Shown: positions 1 to 7,951, numbered from the stretch's first letter. The stretch is 36,589 nucleotides of DNA from an uncultured Prevotellaceae bacterium (GCA_902765585.1 CACXAG010000004.1:1-36589), one strand, 5' to 3'. Program-made: numbers and translations. Notes: generated from the sequence alone by a model not told the origin.

Positions 1-240
1 AAAATTGACCTGATTATCATTCACTGTTCAGCCACTCGCGTCACTCGCGACTTTTCTCCTGAAGACCTCGAAGCCTGTCACAAGGCTCGAGGTTACAAGG
101 CCACCGGCTACCATTACTACATCACCAAGGATGGCATCCTCCACAAGTGCCGCCCCGAGGATATGATTGGAGCCCATGCCCGTCGCTACAACGCCCGTGC
201 TGAATACTCAAGTCTCAAGCCCCTTAAACTGGAGCAGTAA
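1..240 (+). pseudogene. N-acetylmuramoyl-L-alanine amidase, internally deleted, 5' end outside window
   Basis: The frame open from base 1 encodes the core of a zinc-dependent type-2 (PGRP-like) amidase of the kind found in Bacteroidales mobile elements, which cuts the N-acetylmuramoyl to L-alanine bond of peptidoglycan. Visible motifs are IIIHCSATR (first zinc histidine), HKARGYKATGYHYYITKDG, and IGAHARRYNA (second histidine). After RRYNA the protein jumps to RAEYSSLKPLKLEQ and stops. In this family RRYNA is normally followed by a serine-isoleucine-glycine segment and a long C-terminal part with a third histidine and a CPCFD motif. The same C-terminal end, still attached to CPCFD, lies at 7883-7951. 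The joint falls on acgcccgt, a sequence expected at both ends of the missing part. I infer a microhomology deletion and an inactive enzyme. Family identity is fairly sure. Confidence 0.75.
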
Positions 241-408
241 CTTGACTTGTGATTTCCATCTTCTTAGCAAAGGAGCCTGACCATACAGTCAAGCTCCTTT
301 TTAATAGAGGATGGTCGTACTTCAAGATGTCTACCCTTTCGGGATTCGCGCAAAAGATTCCATTCTTACGATATGGAACATCCTCTAATAATTCTTGTCT
401 ACTTCGTC
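191..408. repeat. 218-bp repeat, copy 1 (amidase 3' end plus terminator region)
   Basis: This segment is repeated at 7902-8119 with the same length and about four substitutions by eye, and in shorter form at 8681-8787. It begins at acgcccgtgctg inside the amidase reading frame, runs through its stop codon and terminator, and ends at acttcgtc. The conserved part after the stop codon is non-coding. Confidence 0.85.
271..302 (+). terminator. Rho-independent terminator after the amidase
   Basis: Arms aggagcctgac (271-281) and gtcaagctcct (288-298) pair with one G-U wobble around a 6-nt loop and are followed by a short T run to 302. Confidence 0.8.
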
Positions 409-430
409 CCAACCGAAGTAAGTATCGTAC

Positions 431-1342
431 TCACTTTTTCTTTGTAAAACATGATTTTTCACCATCCAATTTAAGAACCAGTACTGGATTCTCTGAAATT
501 GGTATCAATTTCCCTGACAGTTTGTTCATATTGCAACAATACCACGCCATTTGGTCTGGATTATAATAACACTCTTCAAAACCATCCCAGTTGTCTACTG
601 GTAAACTGTCACATTGTGCCACCAAAACAATGTCATCATCTCCCCTATCCCAAAATAGAACCTGCAAGAAATCAAACATACTACTATTATTGGAACATAA
701 ATAATAGAGTTGATTATCATTAGCTACAATTTGGAATATTTTATCAATTTTTGTTTCGTCACCACCAATCCGTCTCACTTCAAACCCCTTGCTTCTTTTC
801 AAGAGAATGTAACACCACCAAGGATTAAAGTTATATGAAGACCCGAAATTAAGAATACCCGCTTGATGATTAGGCGTTTGAATGTGAGCCAAATAGGTTA
901 TGTCGGGACTATAGTAAGCCGCCAACATAAGAAACCATTCTGCATACGTCAAATCTACACCTGGTGCATGATTAGCGATAATTGCACTATCATGTCCGAG
1001 GAAACTGATACTTTGTTTTACTAAACTATCAGGATAGTATTTACATTCGCCTTGTCTAAAGCACTCAATACGTTCAATGCATTTTGACAGCCCCTTTATG
1101 TAATTTTTATCGTCATCGGGAGACCATCGAGGGATTCCATGCTCGTTGCTGATGGAATCAAAGAAAGCTGTCAAATCATTTACTTTATCAAAATCAAAGT
1201 ATTGCATTTCAGTATGGATGACTTCGTCTTCATCCTCTTCATCTTCTCCTGTACTTTGATTTACATTTTTACAACTACAAATAATGGTTGCAACGATTAG
1301 AACTAAAATAGTCCAATTTGTTAAATATCTGAATGTTGCCAT
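431..1342 (-). CDS. Putative lipoprotein of unknown function
   Basis: A 303-residue protein. The N-terminus has a hydrophobic stretch (about residues 9-21) followed by ICSC, which fits a lipobox with Cys24 as the lipidated residue. An acidic linker (GEDEEDEDEV, about residues 32-41) follows; acidic residues after the lipid cysteine are often linked to surface display in Bacteroidota, though here they sit some way from it. The rest is soluble, rich in aromatic residues and cysteines, and I recognise no domain. The gene lies 55 bp after the leucine-rich repeat gene on the same strand with no clear promoter between, so it may be the last gene of the transcript from about 4714. The sequence is AT-rich, like its two upstream neighbours and unlike the rest of the window. 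The lipoprotein call is good; the function is unknown. Confidence 0.75.
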   Translation of the reverse strand: MATFRYLTNWTILVLIVATIICSCKNVNQSTGEDEEDEDEVIHTEMQYFDFDKVNDLTAFFDSISNEHGIPRWSPDDDKNYIKGLSKCIERIECFRQGECKYYPDSLVKQSISFLGHDSAIIANHAPGVDLTYAEWFLMLAAYYSPDITYLAHIQTPNHQAGILNFGSSYNFNPWWCYILLKRSKGFEVRRIGGDETKIDKIFQIVANDNQLYYLCSNNSSMFDFLQVLFWDRGDDDIVLVAQCDSLPVDNWDGFEECYYNPDQMAWYCCNMNKLSGKLIPISENPVLVLKLDGEKSCFTKKK

Positions 1343-1397
1343 ATTAATCCGAATTTTGATATTGTTAGTAGCACTTCATATTCCCTGTATTCCATCA

Positions 1398-2537
1398 TCA
1401 TAGAACACCTTTAATCACTCCGAAAAGACCAAATACAAAATGATTGCGATAAACTTGTTCCATTCCTATGGGTACCTGAAGTGTACAAAGAGATAAATCC
1501 ATGTCCAAGAAAGCGCTTTTGCTCATTGATATGCCATCAGGATTTCTAGAATAGCACTGCATTTGTCGAAGATTGTGGCATTGTCCAAAGCCCCCGAAAG
1601 AAATCTCTTCAAGAGTACTCGGCATTGATAAGAATTCTAGTGATTTGCATAACCTTATAGCACTGTCCCCCACACTACGTACACCTTCAGGAATGATTAT
1701 ACGTTTTATGCAGCCACAACTGTTGAATGTCTCTCCCTTTATTTCAGTAAGACCACTTGGTAAACAGAAATCACACAACCGACTACAGTCCCTAAATGCT
1801 CCATAGCCTATTTCGGTCACACCAGCCGGAATGTCAATAGTTGACAGGTTACTGCATCCAAGAAATGCATACGAACCAATTCGGACAACACTACTCGGAA
1901 TAATTACCTCTTCAAGACTGTCACACCAACAGAACATGGAGTTAGGTATTTCTCTACAACCCATTGGAAAAACGAAGTGCTTCAAGTTACTACATTCTTC
2001 AAACATCCATCCACCAAGTTTTTCTACAGTTGATGGCAGATGGACTTCTTCAATAGCCTTGCAGCCAAAGAATGCAGCATCTCCTATTTCAGTCAAGAGT
2101 GGTGGGAAAACAACCTTCCTTAAATTCTTACAATTCTTAAAAGCACATGAATCGATTCTTCTCACCCAATCAGGAATGCAGAATTCAAATTTTGTGTTTG
2201 CTATAGGTTTCCTTACAATAGACAATCGCTTTCGGTTATATAATATTCCTTCCTCGGATGTATATTGCATGTTGTCCTTTGACACTTCTATATTTGTAAG
2301 TGAGAGGCATTTGTCAAATGTTTCCGGTTCGATATCCACCACACTCGCTGGTAAGTGAATTTCTGTCAAATTAACACACCCGTTAAAAGTTTCTTTACGA
2401 ATATTCTCTATACCATCTGGAATGGTGATACTACCTATATAGGACGATGCTAATCCCGAAGCACCAGTAAGCGTTCGGCCATCATCGGAAAGAATTAATT
2501 CAATATTTAAATATAAAGGATAAATAGGGATTCTCAT
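1398..2537 (-). CDS. BspA-type leucine-rich repeat protein (LRR_5) without signal peptide
   Basis: A 379-residue protein built almost wholly of BspA/LRR_5 repeats of about 23 residues with the pattern AF-x-x-C-x-x-L-x-x-(I/V)-x-(I/L)-P-x-x-(V/L)-x-x-I. At least ten repeats are visible, for example AFKNCKNL, AFFGCKAI, MFEECSNL, AFLGCSNL and AFRDCSRL. Such proteins are usually exported and bind host proteins or other cells, but this one has no signal peptide at its start (MRIPIYPLYL) and no secretion tail. Its start follows the C10 peptidase gene in the same frame, separated only by TGA AAA. That peptidase also carries LRR_5 repeats and has its own C-terminal tail, so this frame may be a decayed or split-off extension, or a cytoplasmic partner. 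The repeat call is firm; location and role are not. Confidence 0.85.
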   Translation of the reverse strand: MRIPIYPLYLNIELILSDDGRTLTGASGLASSYIGSITIPDGIENIRKETFNGCVNLTEIHLPASVVDIEPETFDKCLSLTNIEVSKDNMQYTSEEGILYNRKRLSIVRKPIANTKFEFCIPDWVRRIDSCAFKNCKNLRKVVFPPLLTEIGDAAFFGCKAIEEVHLPSTVEKLGGWMFEECSNLKHFVFPMGCREIPNSMFCWCDSLEEVIIPSSVVRIGSYAFLGCSNLSTIDIPAGVTEIGYGAFRDCSRLCDFCLPSGLTEIKGETFNSCGCIKRIIIPEGVRSVGDSAIRLCKSLEFLSMPSTLEEISFGGFGQCHNLRQMQCYSRNPDGISMSKSAFLDMDLSLCTLQVPIGMEQVYRNHFVFGLFGVIKGVL

Positions 2538-2540
2538 TTT

Positions 2541-4682
2541 TCAATCAGAAATAACTTTAAATTGCTGATTCCCAACCTTAACAATCATTATTGTTTTGCG
2601 GGGAATACATATAGATAAAAACTCATCTTTATTTGAATGATTACTATATATCAGTCTACCTGACACATCATATACTTTAATAGTATTGTTACCTTTTACC
2701 CCAGAGATATTAAGAATGCCATTTTTGGCAGAAAGACTTATGATATTTCCCCCAAAAACATCTTCAATGGCAGTTTGTTCTAATTCTATTATCTTCGTAA
2801 AGTTCCTCCAACCTTTTTTTTGCTTATACTGATCAACTGTTCCAAAGGGGACACAGAGTATAGCATTCTTGTAGCATGCTTCAGAAAAAACGGAAACATC
2901 ATTCTCGTGTAAATTGAAAGGTGTTTCTATCAAACAAATTATTTCTTTTATATTATCATCTTTTTCAAAAGCCTTGTAATCGATTTTTTTTACGCTTTTT
3001 GCTATTTGCACCTTTTCCAGATTGTTCATGTTACAAAATGCGTATGGACCAATGGTCTCTATGCCCTCAGGTATTATAATTTCCCTCATTGGTGTGTAAT
3101 TGAAGGCAGAAAAACCTATTTTTTGCAAACTATTTCCAAACTCGACTGTTTCCAAATCATAACAAAACGCCAATGCATACTTGTCAATTGTAGTGATACT
3201 TTCTGGCAGTTTAACATATTTCAGATGTGTACTTTGAAGTCCTCTTTCTGGGAATATGTTAGCCTTCGTTCCCACAATATCTTTATAGTAGCTGTCACCT
3301 CCATCCACAATATTCGCCTCAGAGAGATCCAAGGAAGTCACAATGCCTTCTGTTTCTTCGTTATTCTCATTGCGGCCTGCCATTTTCCGCAAAGTCAGCA
3401 TATCAGTTCCATTTAAATCTCCGACCACTTTCAGAAATGTAGAATAATTTGCTGCCTCGTTCAATTTTATTGCATCCTCTAACTGTCCAGCCCCAAGATT
3501 CCTTACCTCGACAGCACCAGAGGGAATCTCACCTTTATATGGTTTGATGTTATATACGATACGGTGGTCATAACTGAAATCCCAATTATCGTTTGGATAT
3601 TTTGGAGGATCCATGGTGGTTAACAAGTAGTATCCATCTCCTTTCCCTGCCCATCCCCAGTTGAAATGGAAATAATCTCCTTCTCTATAACCGTCACAGA
3701 CAAAGGCATGTGCTCCATTCTTTTGTGTTTTAGACCCACCACATACAAAGACTGGTCGTTTGTTAGCCAACTCTTCATAAACAATAGTTGTGAAATCCGG
3801 ATCACTCACATGAAGTAGGCTCTTTACGTCTGCACTGTATCTGAAATAATCTTTCAATGCCATTGCCTCCTTTATACTTGTTGGGCTGCTTCCGCCGTCT
3901 TGATATAGCATATCCAATGAAACGCCAACATGATACATCAAAGTAGCCACAGCCTGTTTTGCCTCAATAGAACCCAATCCGTTTTTGTATGAGTCAAGCA
4001 TCTTATCCCACTTATAGACAGTATTGCCAAAGTCTGCAGTCAGTTCAATAGCGGTAGCTTTGTCATTGTCAACATTGCATACGTAGCTATGCAGCCCCTT
4101 CCCCTGTTGTGGCCATTGGTGATAATACAGAATCTGAGCCATTGCCGTGGCAATACACCCTGTAGGGCAACGCCTCCCATTTTTGCTAATCGGGCATAAG
4201 TCGTTATAGGGCGTATCTTGATTCCATGTGCTTTTCAACAATGGTAATATCTCTGAATATCCACTCCTTATCCTTGAATTCGATTTAATTCTGATATTGT
4301 GCTTAATAGCATACATCATCTGATATTCATACTTTTCTATCAGCCATAATAATCCATTAGGGATATCGTTCACATCGAAATTACCATGATCTGCATAGCC
4401 AAGCACCTCGTTCACACAGTCATCTCCAGCTGCCACGACGAAGCCATTGTCATTAGGCTGGTTAAACACATAGATAAGAGGATAACCTGTAGTCAGGTTT
4501 TGCCTTACATAACAAAGGCTTAGAGACTGACGCTCTGTAATGCTACTACGTGTTGTTCGTGTATCACAAAAAGACTCAGCTATGAACTTTTCAGCATTCA
4601 TCTTTGCCTGCCTCTCATCAATTTGAGTGGCAGAGCATGTTATGCTAATTACAATTAAAAAAGTAGAAAAAATGAATCTCAT
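2541..4682 (-). CDS. Secreted C10-family (streptopain-type) cysteine peptidase with LRR_5 repeats and type IX-like tail
   Basis: A 713-residue exported peptidase. Order of parts: signal peptide (residues 1 to about 19); Spi-type propeptide (about 22-120, with YPLIYVFNQ and GFVVAAGDD); C10 catalytic domain (about 145-380) with the nucleophile Cys176 in RCPTGCIATAMAQI, catalytic His325 in GAHAFVCDGY and the NWGWAGKGDGYY oxyanion and Trp motif; three or four LRR_5 repeats (about 480-590); and a C-terminal beta domain (VKGNNTIKVYDVSGRLIYS) resembling type IX secretion tails. All catalytic residues are present. The family includes SpeB, interpain and periodontain-like enzymes that cleave host proteins. 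The start follows a TATATTTG promoter box by about 40 nt. The leucine-rich repeat gene and the lipoprotein gene follow on the same strand, probably in one transcript. Confidence 0.92.
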   Translation of the reverse strand: MRFIFSTFLIVISITCSATQIDERQAKMNAEKFIAESFCDTRTTRSSITERQSLSLCYVRQNLTTGYPLIYVFNQPNDNGFVVAAGDDCVNEVLGYADHGNFDVNDIPNGLLWLIEKYEYQMMYAIKHNIRIKSNSRIRSGYSEILPLLKSTWNQDTPYNDLCPISKNGRRCPTGCIATAMAQILYYHQWPQQGKGLHSYVCNVDNDKATAIELTADFGNTVYKWDKMLDSYKNGLGSIEAKQAVATLMYHVGVSLDMLYQDGGSSPTSIKEAMALKDYFRYSADVKSLLHVSDPDFTTIVYEELANKRPVFVCGGSKTQKNGAHAFVCDGYREGDYFHFNWGWAGKGDGYYLLTTMDPPKYPNDNWDFSYDHRIVYNIKPYKGEIPSGAVEVRNLGAGQLEDAIKLNEAANYSTFLKVVGDLNGTDMLTLRKMAGRNENNEETEGIVTSLDLSEANIVDGGDSYYKDIVGTKANIFPERGLQSTHLKYVKLPESITTIDKYALAFCYDLETVEFGNSLQKIGFSAFNYTPMREIIIPEGIETIGPYAFCNMNNLEKVQIAKSVKKIDYKAFEKDDNIKEIICLIETPFNLHENDVSVFSEACYKNAILCVPFGTVDQYKQKKGWRNFTKIIELEQTAIEDVFGGNIISLSAKNGILNISGVKGNNTIKVYDVSGRLIYSNHSNKDEFLSICIPRKTIMIVKVGNQQFKVISD

Positions 4683-4720
4683 ATTACAGTTGCATGCTCA
4701 AGCAAGAACGAGCGATGGCG

Positions 4721-4728
4721 CAAATATA
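4721..4728 (-). promoter_or_regulatory. Bacteroidota -7 box (TATATTTG) for the C10 peptidase gene
   Basis: On the minus strand TATATTTG lies 38 nt upstream of the ATG at 4682, with a weak -33 element (ATTG) about 19 nt upstream. Transcription would start near 4714. Confidence 0.55.
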
Positions 4729-4780
4729 CAAATAAAATCTCAAACAACAATACTTTTCAAAAATAAATCTTCAATAAAAA

Positions 4781-5704
4781 CTATAGTGTGGGCAAAAGAA
4801 AAGTTCCTAAACCTAACTGGTCGATGACTTCTTTTCTTTTCACGAATACATCATTAGGTATTGGTGGCTTTCCTGTTTGCTGTGTCAGCAAATCATAGAA
4901 TGCATCAAGCATGAGTCTGATTTTCTCTGTCGTACGTCCTTTGTCCTGTCTGTATCCACAGAGTGGTGGAGGGGCAACCCCCTTGTCGGCTGCATAGAAC
5001 ACCCAATAGAGGCATAACGTGATGTCAGTCCGATGGAGTCCGTTAGCGCATGAGATGTAGAAACGCCCCGCATCTATCTTTTTGCATAGTTCGGGGAATT
5101 GTTCAACCATCCTTTCTATTGTCGACTCTTCGTATCGCACAGGATAGTAGAAATATTCCAGTCCAAGCGTTTTGCAGATTTCACTGTAAAAGTCTGAAGC
5201 ATAGTCTTCACGCAAGTCAATAACCTGTCGTACCCCAGACTCGACTAATGGCTTCCATGCATTACGCTGTCTATAGGCAGATAGCGTGCGCCCTCTGAAG
5301 CCGCCGTATGCCTGAGCCAAGTCGGGAATATCTGCCTGCACGATCCGTTCTGTGTCGAGAGCCGAAGCAGTTGGAGACACTATCTTTTGCTCCTTCAACC
5401 ATTGCAGCATATTCGCCAATTTCTGGTGTCTGTCTTCAAGTTTGTATGTATGCCAGCCGTCGCAGTACAGACATTTAAAGGTGCGAACTGTTGCACCACT
5501 TTGCTCACTCATCTTTTTAGCCACTTCCAGTGCTTTCTCCTTTGTGGGATATGCCTTTTGGGGCTTATGGTCGTTTCGTTTCAGATGCGAATAGACGGAG
5601 AATGCCCCCCATGCCTTTCTGTTCAGCAGGAGGTCATCCACCCAATGTGGCTGCCGCAATTGGTCAATAAACCAGATAAAAACGTATTTTAATTTTATCT
5701 TCAT
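4781..5704 (-). CDS. Zinc-knuckle and dual-specificity/tyrosine-phosphatase-like protein
   Basis: A 307-residue soluble protein. The N-terminal part (about residues 20-95) ends in a small metal-knuckle motif, FKCLYCDGWHTYK, with Cys78, Cys81 and His85; similar CxxC...WH segments occur in short Bacteroidota and phage proteins that I cannot assign a role. Residues about 125-280 resemble a cysteine-based protein phosphatase: GVRQVIDLREDY, then the P-loop SCANGLHRTD, which fits C-x5-R with nucleophile Cys219 and Arg225. The usual His before the Cys is Ser here. The gene starts 23 nt after the end of the 5728-7416 peptidase gene on the same strand, so the two are probably cotranscribed. The substrate is unknown. 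The phosphatase fold is likely, while activity and the joining of these two domains need testing. Confidence 0.7.
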   Translation of the reverse strand: MKIKLKYVFIWFIDQLRQPHWVDDLLLNRKAWGAFSVYSHLKRNDHKPQKAYPTKEKALEVAKKMSEQSGATVRTFKCLYCDGWHTYKLEDRHQKLANMLQWLKEQKIVSPTASALDTERIVQADIPDLAQAYGGFRGRTLSAYRQRNAWKPLVESGVRQVIDLREDYASDFYSEICKTLGLEYFYYPVRYEESTIERMVEQFPELCKKIDAGRFYISCANGLHRTDITLCLYWVFYAADKGVAPPPLCGYRQDKGRTTEKIRLMLDAFYDLLTQQTGKPPIPNDVFVKRKEVIDQLGLGTFLLPTL

Positions 5705-5727
5705 CTCGGTTTCGTAGAAAATAGCCG

Positions 5728-7416
5728 TTATGGCAGTTGTTTGACAAACTTCCTTGTTCCATTCTTGTCACGGATGACATAAATGCCCTTGGGTAAGCTT
5801 GACAGAATGCCGCTATAAGAACCGTCAACGTCCATCGCTGCAATGCGTTTTATCCGCTTTCCGTCAATGGTGTAAATCTCCAAGCCGTCAAATTCCATGC
5901 TTTCAGGAACTTGCACACCTGTAGGATGGTCACTTAACTTTATCCACTCATCCGAATTGGCTTCTTTGAAGTAAGCTTTCACACTGTAATCGCCATGAGT
6001 GTCAATGTCTTTGTCTGCCACCAGAAAACGGTAGGTTATTCTCTGTCCATTATAAATGGATGTCGGCATAATGTATTCGCAAGTCTTTCCTTTGGCTGAA
6101 ACGACAAGTTTTATGCTATCCTCGAAGTTGTTGTCCGACGGATTGCATATTGTCAACTCCAGCACTTTTCCGTTAGTCGCTATACCCTTCACTTCTTTGA
6201 TACCTTCTTCTGTCAGATATAGATTCGTTTCCAACGTATGATAGTTTGGCATACTGAACGTGTAAGTGTTATTCTTGACGTTGACGGGCACCCTGTTTGG
6301 CGCATTGTCCCAGCCGCGTACCCAGGGGCTGTTCTCGTCATCTCTGGAAATAATGCTCATCACATAGTTGCCGTCGGCCAGATGTTTGGGTAATGTGAAC
6401 TTGCGGTCAATGTTGATACCCCTACCACCGTCCGAGAACGACATGTCGCGCACCGTCTGTACCGTGGCCACCAATTTGTCCTGTTGATAGAATCCTAAGC
6501 TATACTGGCCAGCACCGCCCGCGAAACTGACATGGCGCACTTGAAATTTTGCTTGTACAGTTCCACGAACCTCTATAGTCTTTGCGAGTGGTTGACTTTC
6601 CAGCACGATAGGTGAGTTCAGTACCAAAGCTGTATGGTCGAAGTCACCATCAGTCAGGCCATCTACAGGAAAGAAGTCTGTCAGCATGGCCTGTTGGTGA
6701 TGATAGCTTACGCTGTAGATGCCTGGCCAAATGCCGTCGCCTTGATTGATGATATTCAAGTCTGTATATTTGTCCTGCTTCTTGTTGGCATGACCGAAGT
6801 TGAAGTGATAATAGCCTTCAGCATCCCGTCCGTCAATGACATACATGTGTCCAACCATTTTTTCAGGAGTGGAGTGGTCACCTCTGTAGAATACAGGCCG
6901 TCCTTTCTCCAATTCAGAGTTCAGCATCTCTATCCATTCCGCAGTTGAGTAATATCGGCGGTGGTGGTAGCGGCTCTGAGGTGCAAAGTGCAGATGGTGC
7001 TGCAATCCCCACATCATGCTCGGATAGTTATGAGGTGAACTTGCCGAGCCGTATTTCATCTTCATGGCTGCCCCCACCTGATAGACGAGACTAGCCACTG
7101 CCTTCCCTTCAGTATTGCTGTAGCCCTTTTGAGGATAACTGTCGCGGATATTCCCCCAGTCAATGCTTCTGTTGTCAAAGTTAACATCCACGTTCTCGTA
7201 GGTGGCTCGTCCAAAGCCATGCAGAGGCATCTTGTAGTGATTCAGTATCTGAGCCACGGCTATTGCGCCGCAACCAGCAGCAGCACCATCGGGACACTCC
7301 TCGTTGAACGGTTCCGACTGATGCCAGGAGGCCGTCACGATAGGTTCAATACTACTTTGTGCCATAAGATTCATGACGACTCCCGTCAAGAATGTAACGA
7401 GTAAAGACTTTTTCAT
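5728..7416 (-). CDS. C10-family cysteine peptidase lacking a propeptide, with type IX-like tail
   Basis: A 562-residue exported protein. A signal peptide (1 to about 19, ending MNLMAQ) leads straight into the catalytic domain, with no room for the Spi propeptide of the other C10 enzyme in this window. Nucleophile Cys49 lies in GAAAGCGAIAVAQIL and His190 in MVGHMYVIDGR. The segment that is usually NWGW is NFGH here (HFNFGHANKKQDKY), so conserved tryptophans are replaced while the Asn is kept. Residues about 270-480 form beta-rich domains, and the end (GLEIYTIDGKRIKRI, then GIYVIRDKNGTRKFVKQLP) is a type IX-style sorting tail. The gene has its own promoter and leads a transcript that includes the phosphatase-like gene. 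It could be an active enzyme needing no cleavage, or a binding protein built on the fold. Confidence 0.87.
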   Translation of the reverse strand: MKKSLLVTFLTGVVMNLMAQSSIEPIVTASWHQSEPFNEECPDGAAAGCGAIAVAQILNHYKMPLHGFGRATYENVDVNFDNRSIDWGNIRDSYPQKGYSNTEGKAVASLVYQVGAAMKMKYGSASSPHNYPSMMWGLQHHLHFAPQSRYHHRRYYSTAEWIEMLNSELEKGRPVFYRGDHSTPEKMVGHMYVIDGRDAEGYYHFNFGHANKKQDKYTDLNIINQGDGIWPGIYSVSYHHQQAMLTDFFPVDGLTDGDFDHTALVLNSPIVLESQPLAKTIEVRGTVQAKFQVRHVSFAGGAGQYSLGFYQQDKLVATVQTVRDMSFSDGGRGINIDRKFTLPKHLADGNYVMSIISRDDENSPWVRGWDNAPNRVPVNVKNNTYTFSMPNYHTLETNLYLTEEGIKEVKGIATNGKVLELTICNPSDNNFEDSIKLVVSAKGKTCEYIMPTSIYNGQRITYRFLVADKDIDTHGDYSVKAYFKEANSDEWIKLSDHPTGVQVPESMEFDGLEIYTIDGKRIKRIAAMDVDGSYSGILSSLPKGIYVIRDKNGTRKFVKQLP

Positions 7417-7450
7417 ACTCTTCTATTTTTATTGTTCGTCTTTAGAGAGT

Positions 7451-7481
7451 GTAAAAGTAATAAAAATCTATCAATTCCAAA
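7451..7481 (-). promoter_or_regulatory. Promoter of the 5728-7416 peptidase gene
   Basis: On the minus strand TTTG (7478-7481), an 18-nt spacer and TACTTTTA (7452-7459 region) lie 35 nt upstream of the ATG. The -7 box deviates from TAnnTTTG at its last base. Confidence 0.5.
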
Positions 7482-7512
7482 AGTTTTTGATAGAAACTTT
7501 TTCCAGAAATTG

Positions 7513-7544
7513 TTTGGTTAATTCCATAACTTTTCGTATCTTTG
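7513..7544 (+). promoter_or_regulatory. Bacteroidota promoter facing right, upstream of a small hairpin locus
   Basis: TTTG (7513-7516), 20-nt spacer, TATCTTTG (7537-7544). The predicted start is near 7551, where no protein gene follows. Confidence 0.65.
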
Positions 7545-7550
7545 CATCGC

Positions 7551-7621
7551 AGTCCCGGTAATTCCTCTCCCAGATATTTAGATGCTGGTGATGAATCCGG
7601 GGTTTTTCATGCTTTTTCTTT
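7551..7621. ncRNA. Candidate small RNA locus between convergent promoters
   Basis: A segment of about 70 bp lies exactly between two convergent Bacteroidota promoters. On the plus strand the RNA would open with tcccgg (about 7553), could pair it with ccgggg (about 7597-7602) around an inner cccag/ctgg stem, and then runs into T-rich sequence (ggtttttcatgcttttt). On the minus strand it contains a ten-codon frame, ATG to TAA, at 7578-7610 (MKNPGFITSI). It may be an antisense pair, a tiny peptide gene or the relic of a mobile element end. I do not recognise it. The structure is weak evidence; the paired promoters are the main support. Confidence 0.3.
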
Positions 7622-7627
7622 CATCGG

Positions 7628-7659
7628 CAAAGTTACGAATAGTTTCTGATATTTCCAAA
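7628..7659 (-). promoter_or_regulatory. Bacteroidota promoter facing left into the same small locus
   Basis: On the minus strand TTTG (7656-7659), 20-nt spacer, TAACTTTG (7628-7635). The predicted start is near 7621. Confidence 0.6.
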
Positions 7660-7849
7660 AGTTGTGGCTGGAAATTAGTACCACACGCGGGAAAACATCA
7701 TTCTACAGTACATACTATACTCTCTTCTTCTTGCTTCTTTGGAAAAGATATTCTATATCCCAATGCTCGCCTTTATCTGGGCCGCTGCCATCGACGTTCG
7801 CGCATGCAAAGTAGCAGGAGACTCTCAAGAAGGGTGGTGACCATCAGAA
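7660..7849. other. Stretch without a recognisable gene
   Basis: No intact gene is seen here. A plus-strand frame from about 7686 to 7839 encodes a hydrophobic stretch (LASLEKIFYIPMLAFIWAAA) ending GDSQEGW, but it has no convincing start and may be the remnant of a small membrane protein. Confidence 0.3.
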
Positions 7850-7877
7850 AACTCAGAAGGGTCTGTCCCGGTGAGTT
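7850..7877. repeat. Degenerate palindrome of the gggtctgtccc type, copy 1
   Basis: aactcagaaggg, loop tctgt, cccggtgagtt: outer 6-bp and inner 3-bp stems with an internal mismatch. It shares its centre and outer arms with the palindrome at 36406-36434. Like that one it abuts a gene fragment. Confidence 0.55.
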
Positions 7878-7882
7878 CTTAG

Positions 7883-7951
7883 AAGGACTGTCCCTGCTTC
7901 GACGCCCGTGCTGAATACTCAAGTCTCAAGCCCCTTAAACTGGAGCAGTAA
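7883..7951 (+). pseudogene. C-terminal fragment of an N-acetylmuramoyl-L-alanine amidase
   Basis: The frame KDCPCFDARAEYSSL...LEQ-stop is the expected end of the amidase family seen at 1-240. An in-frame TAG lies just upstream, and there is no amidase core before it, so only about 22 codons remain. Its last 17 codons are the same as the end of the deleted copy. It shows what the normal sequence around the deletion joint looks like (GACGCCCGT after CPCF). Confidence 0.7.

Noticed and set aside
7582..7914. A 110-codon plus-strand frame across the debris region
   Set aside because: It runs through a promoter, a palindrome and the amidase fragment out of frame, with no protein-like pattern.
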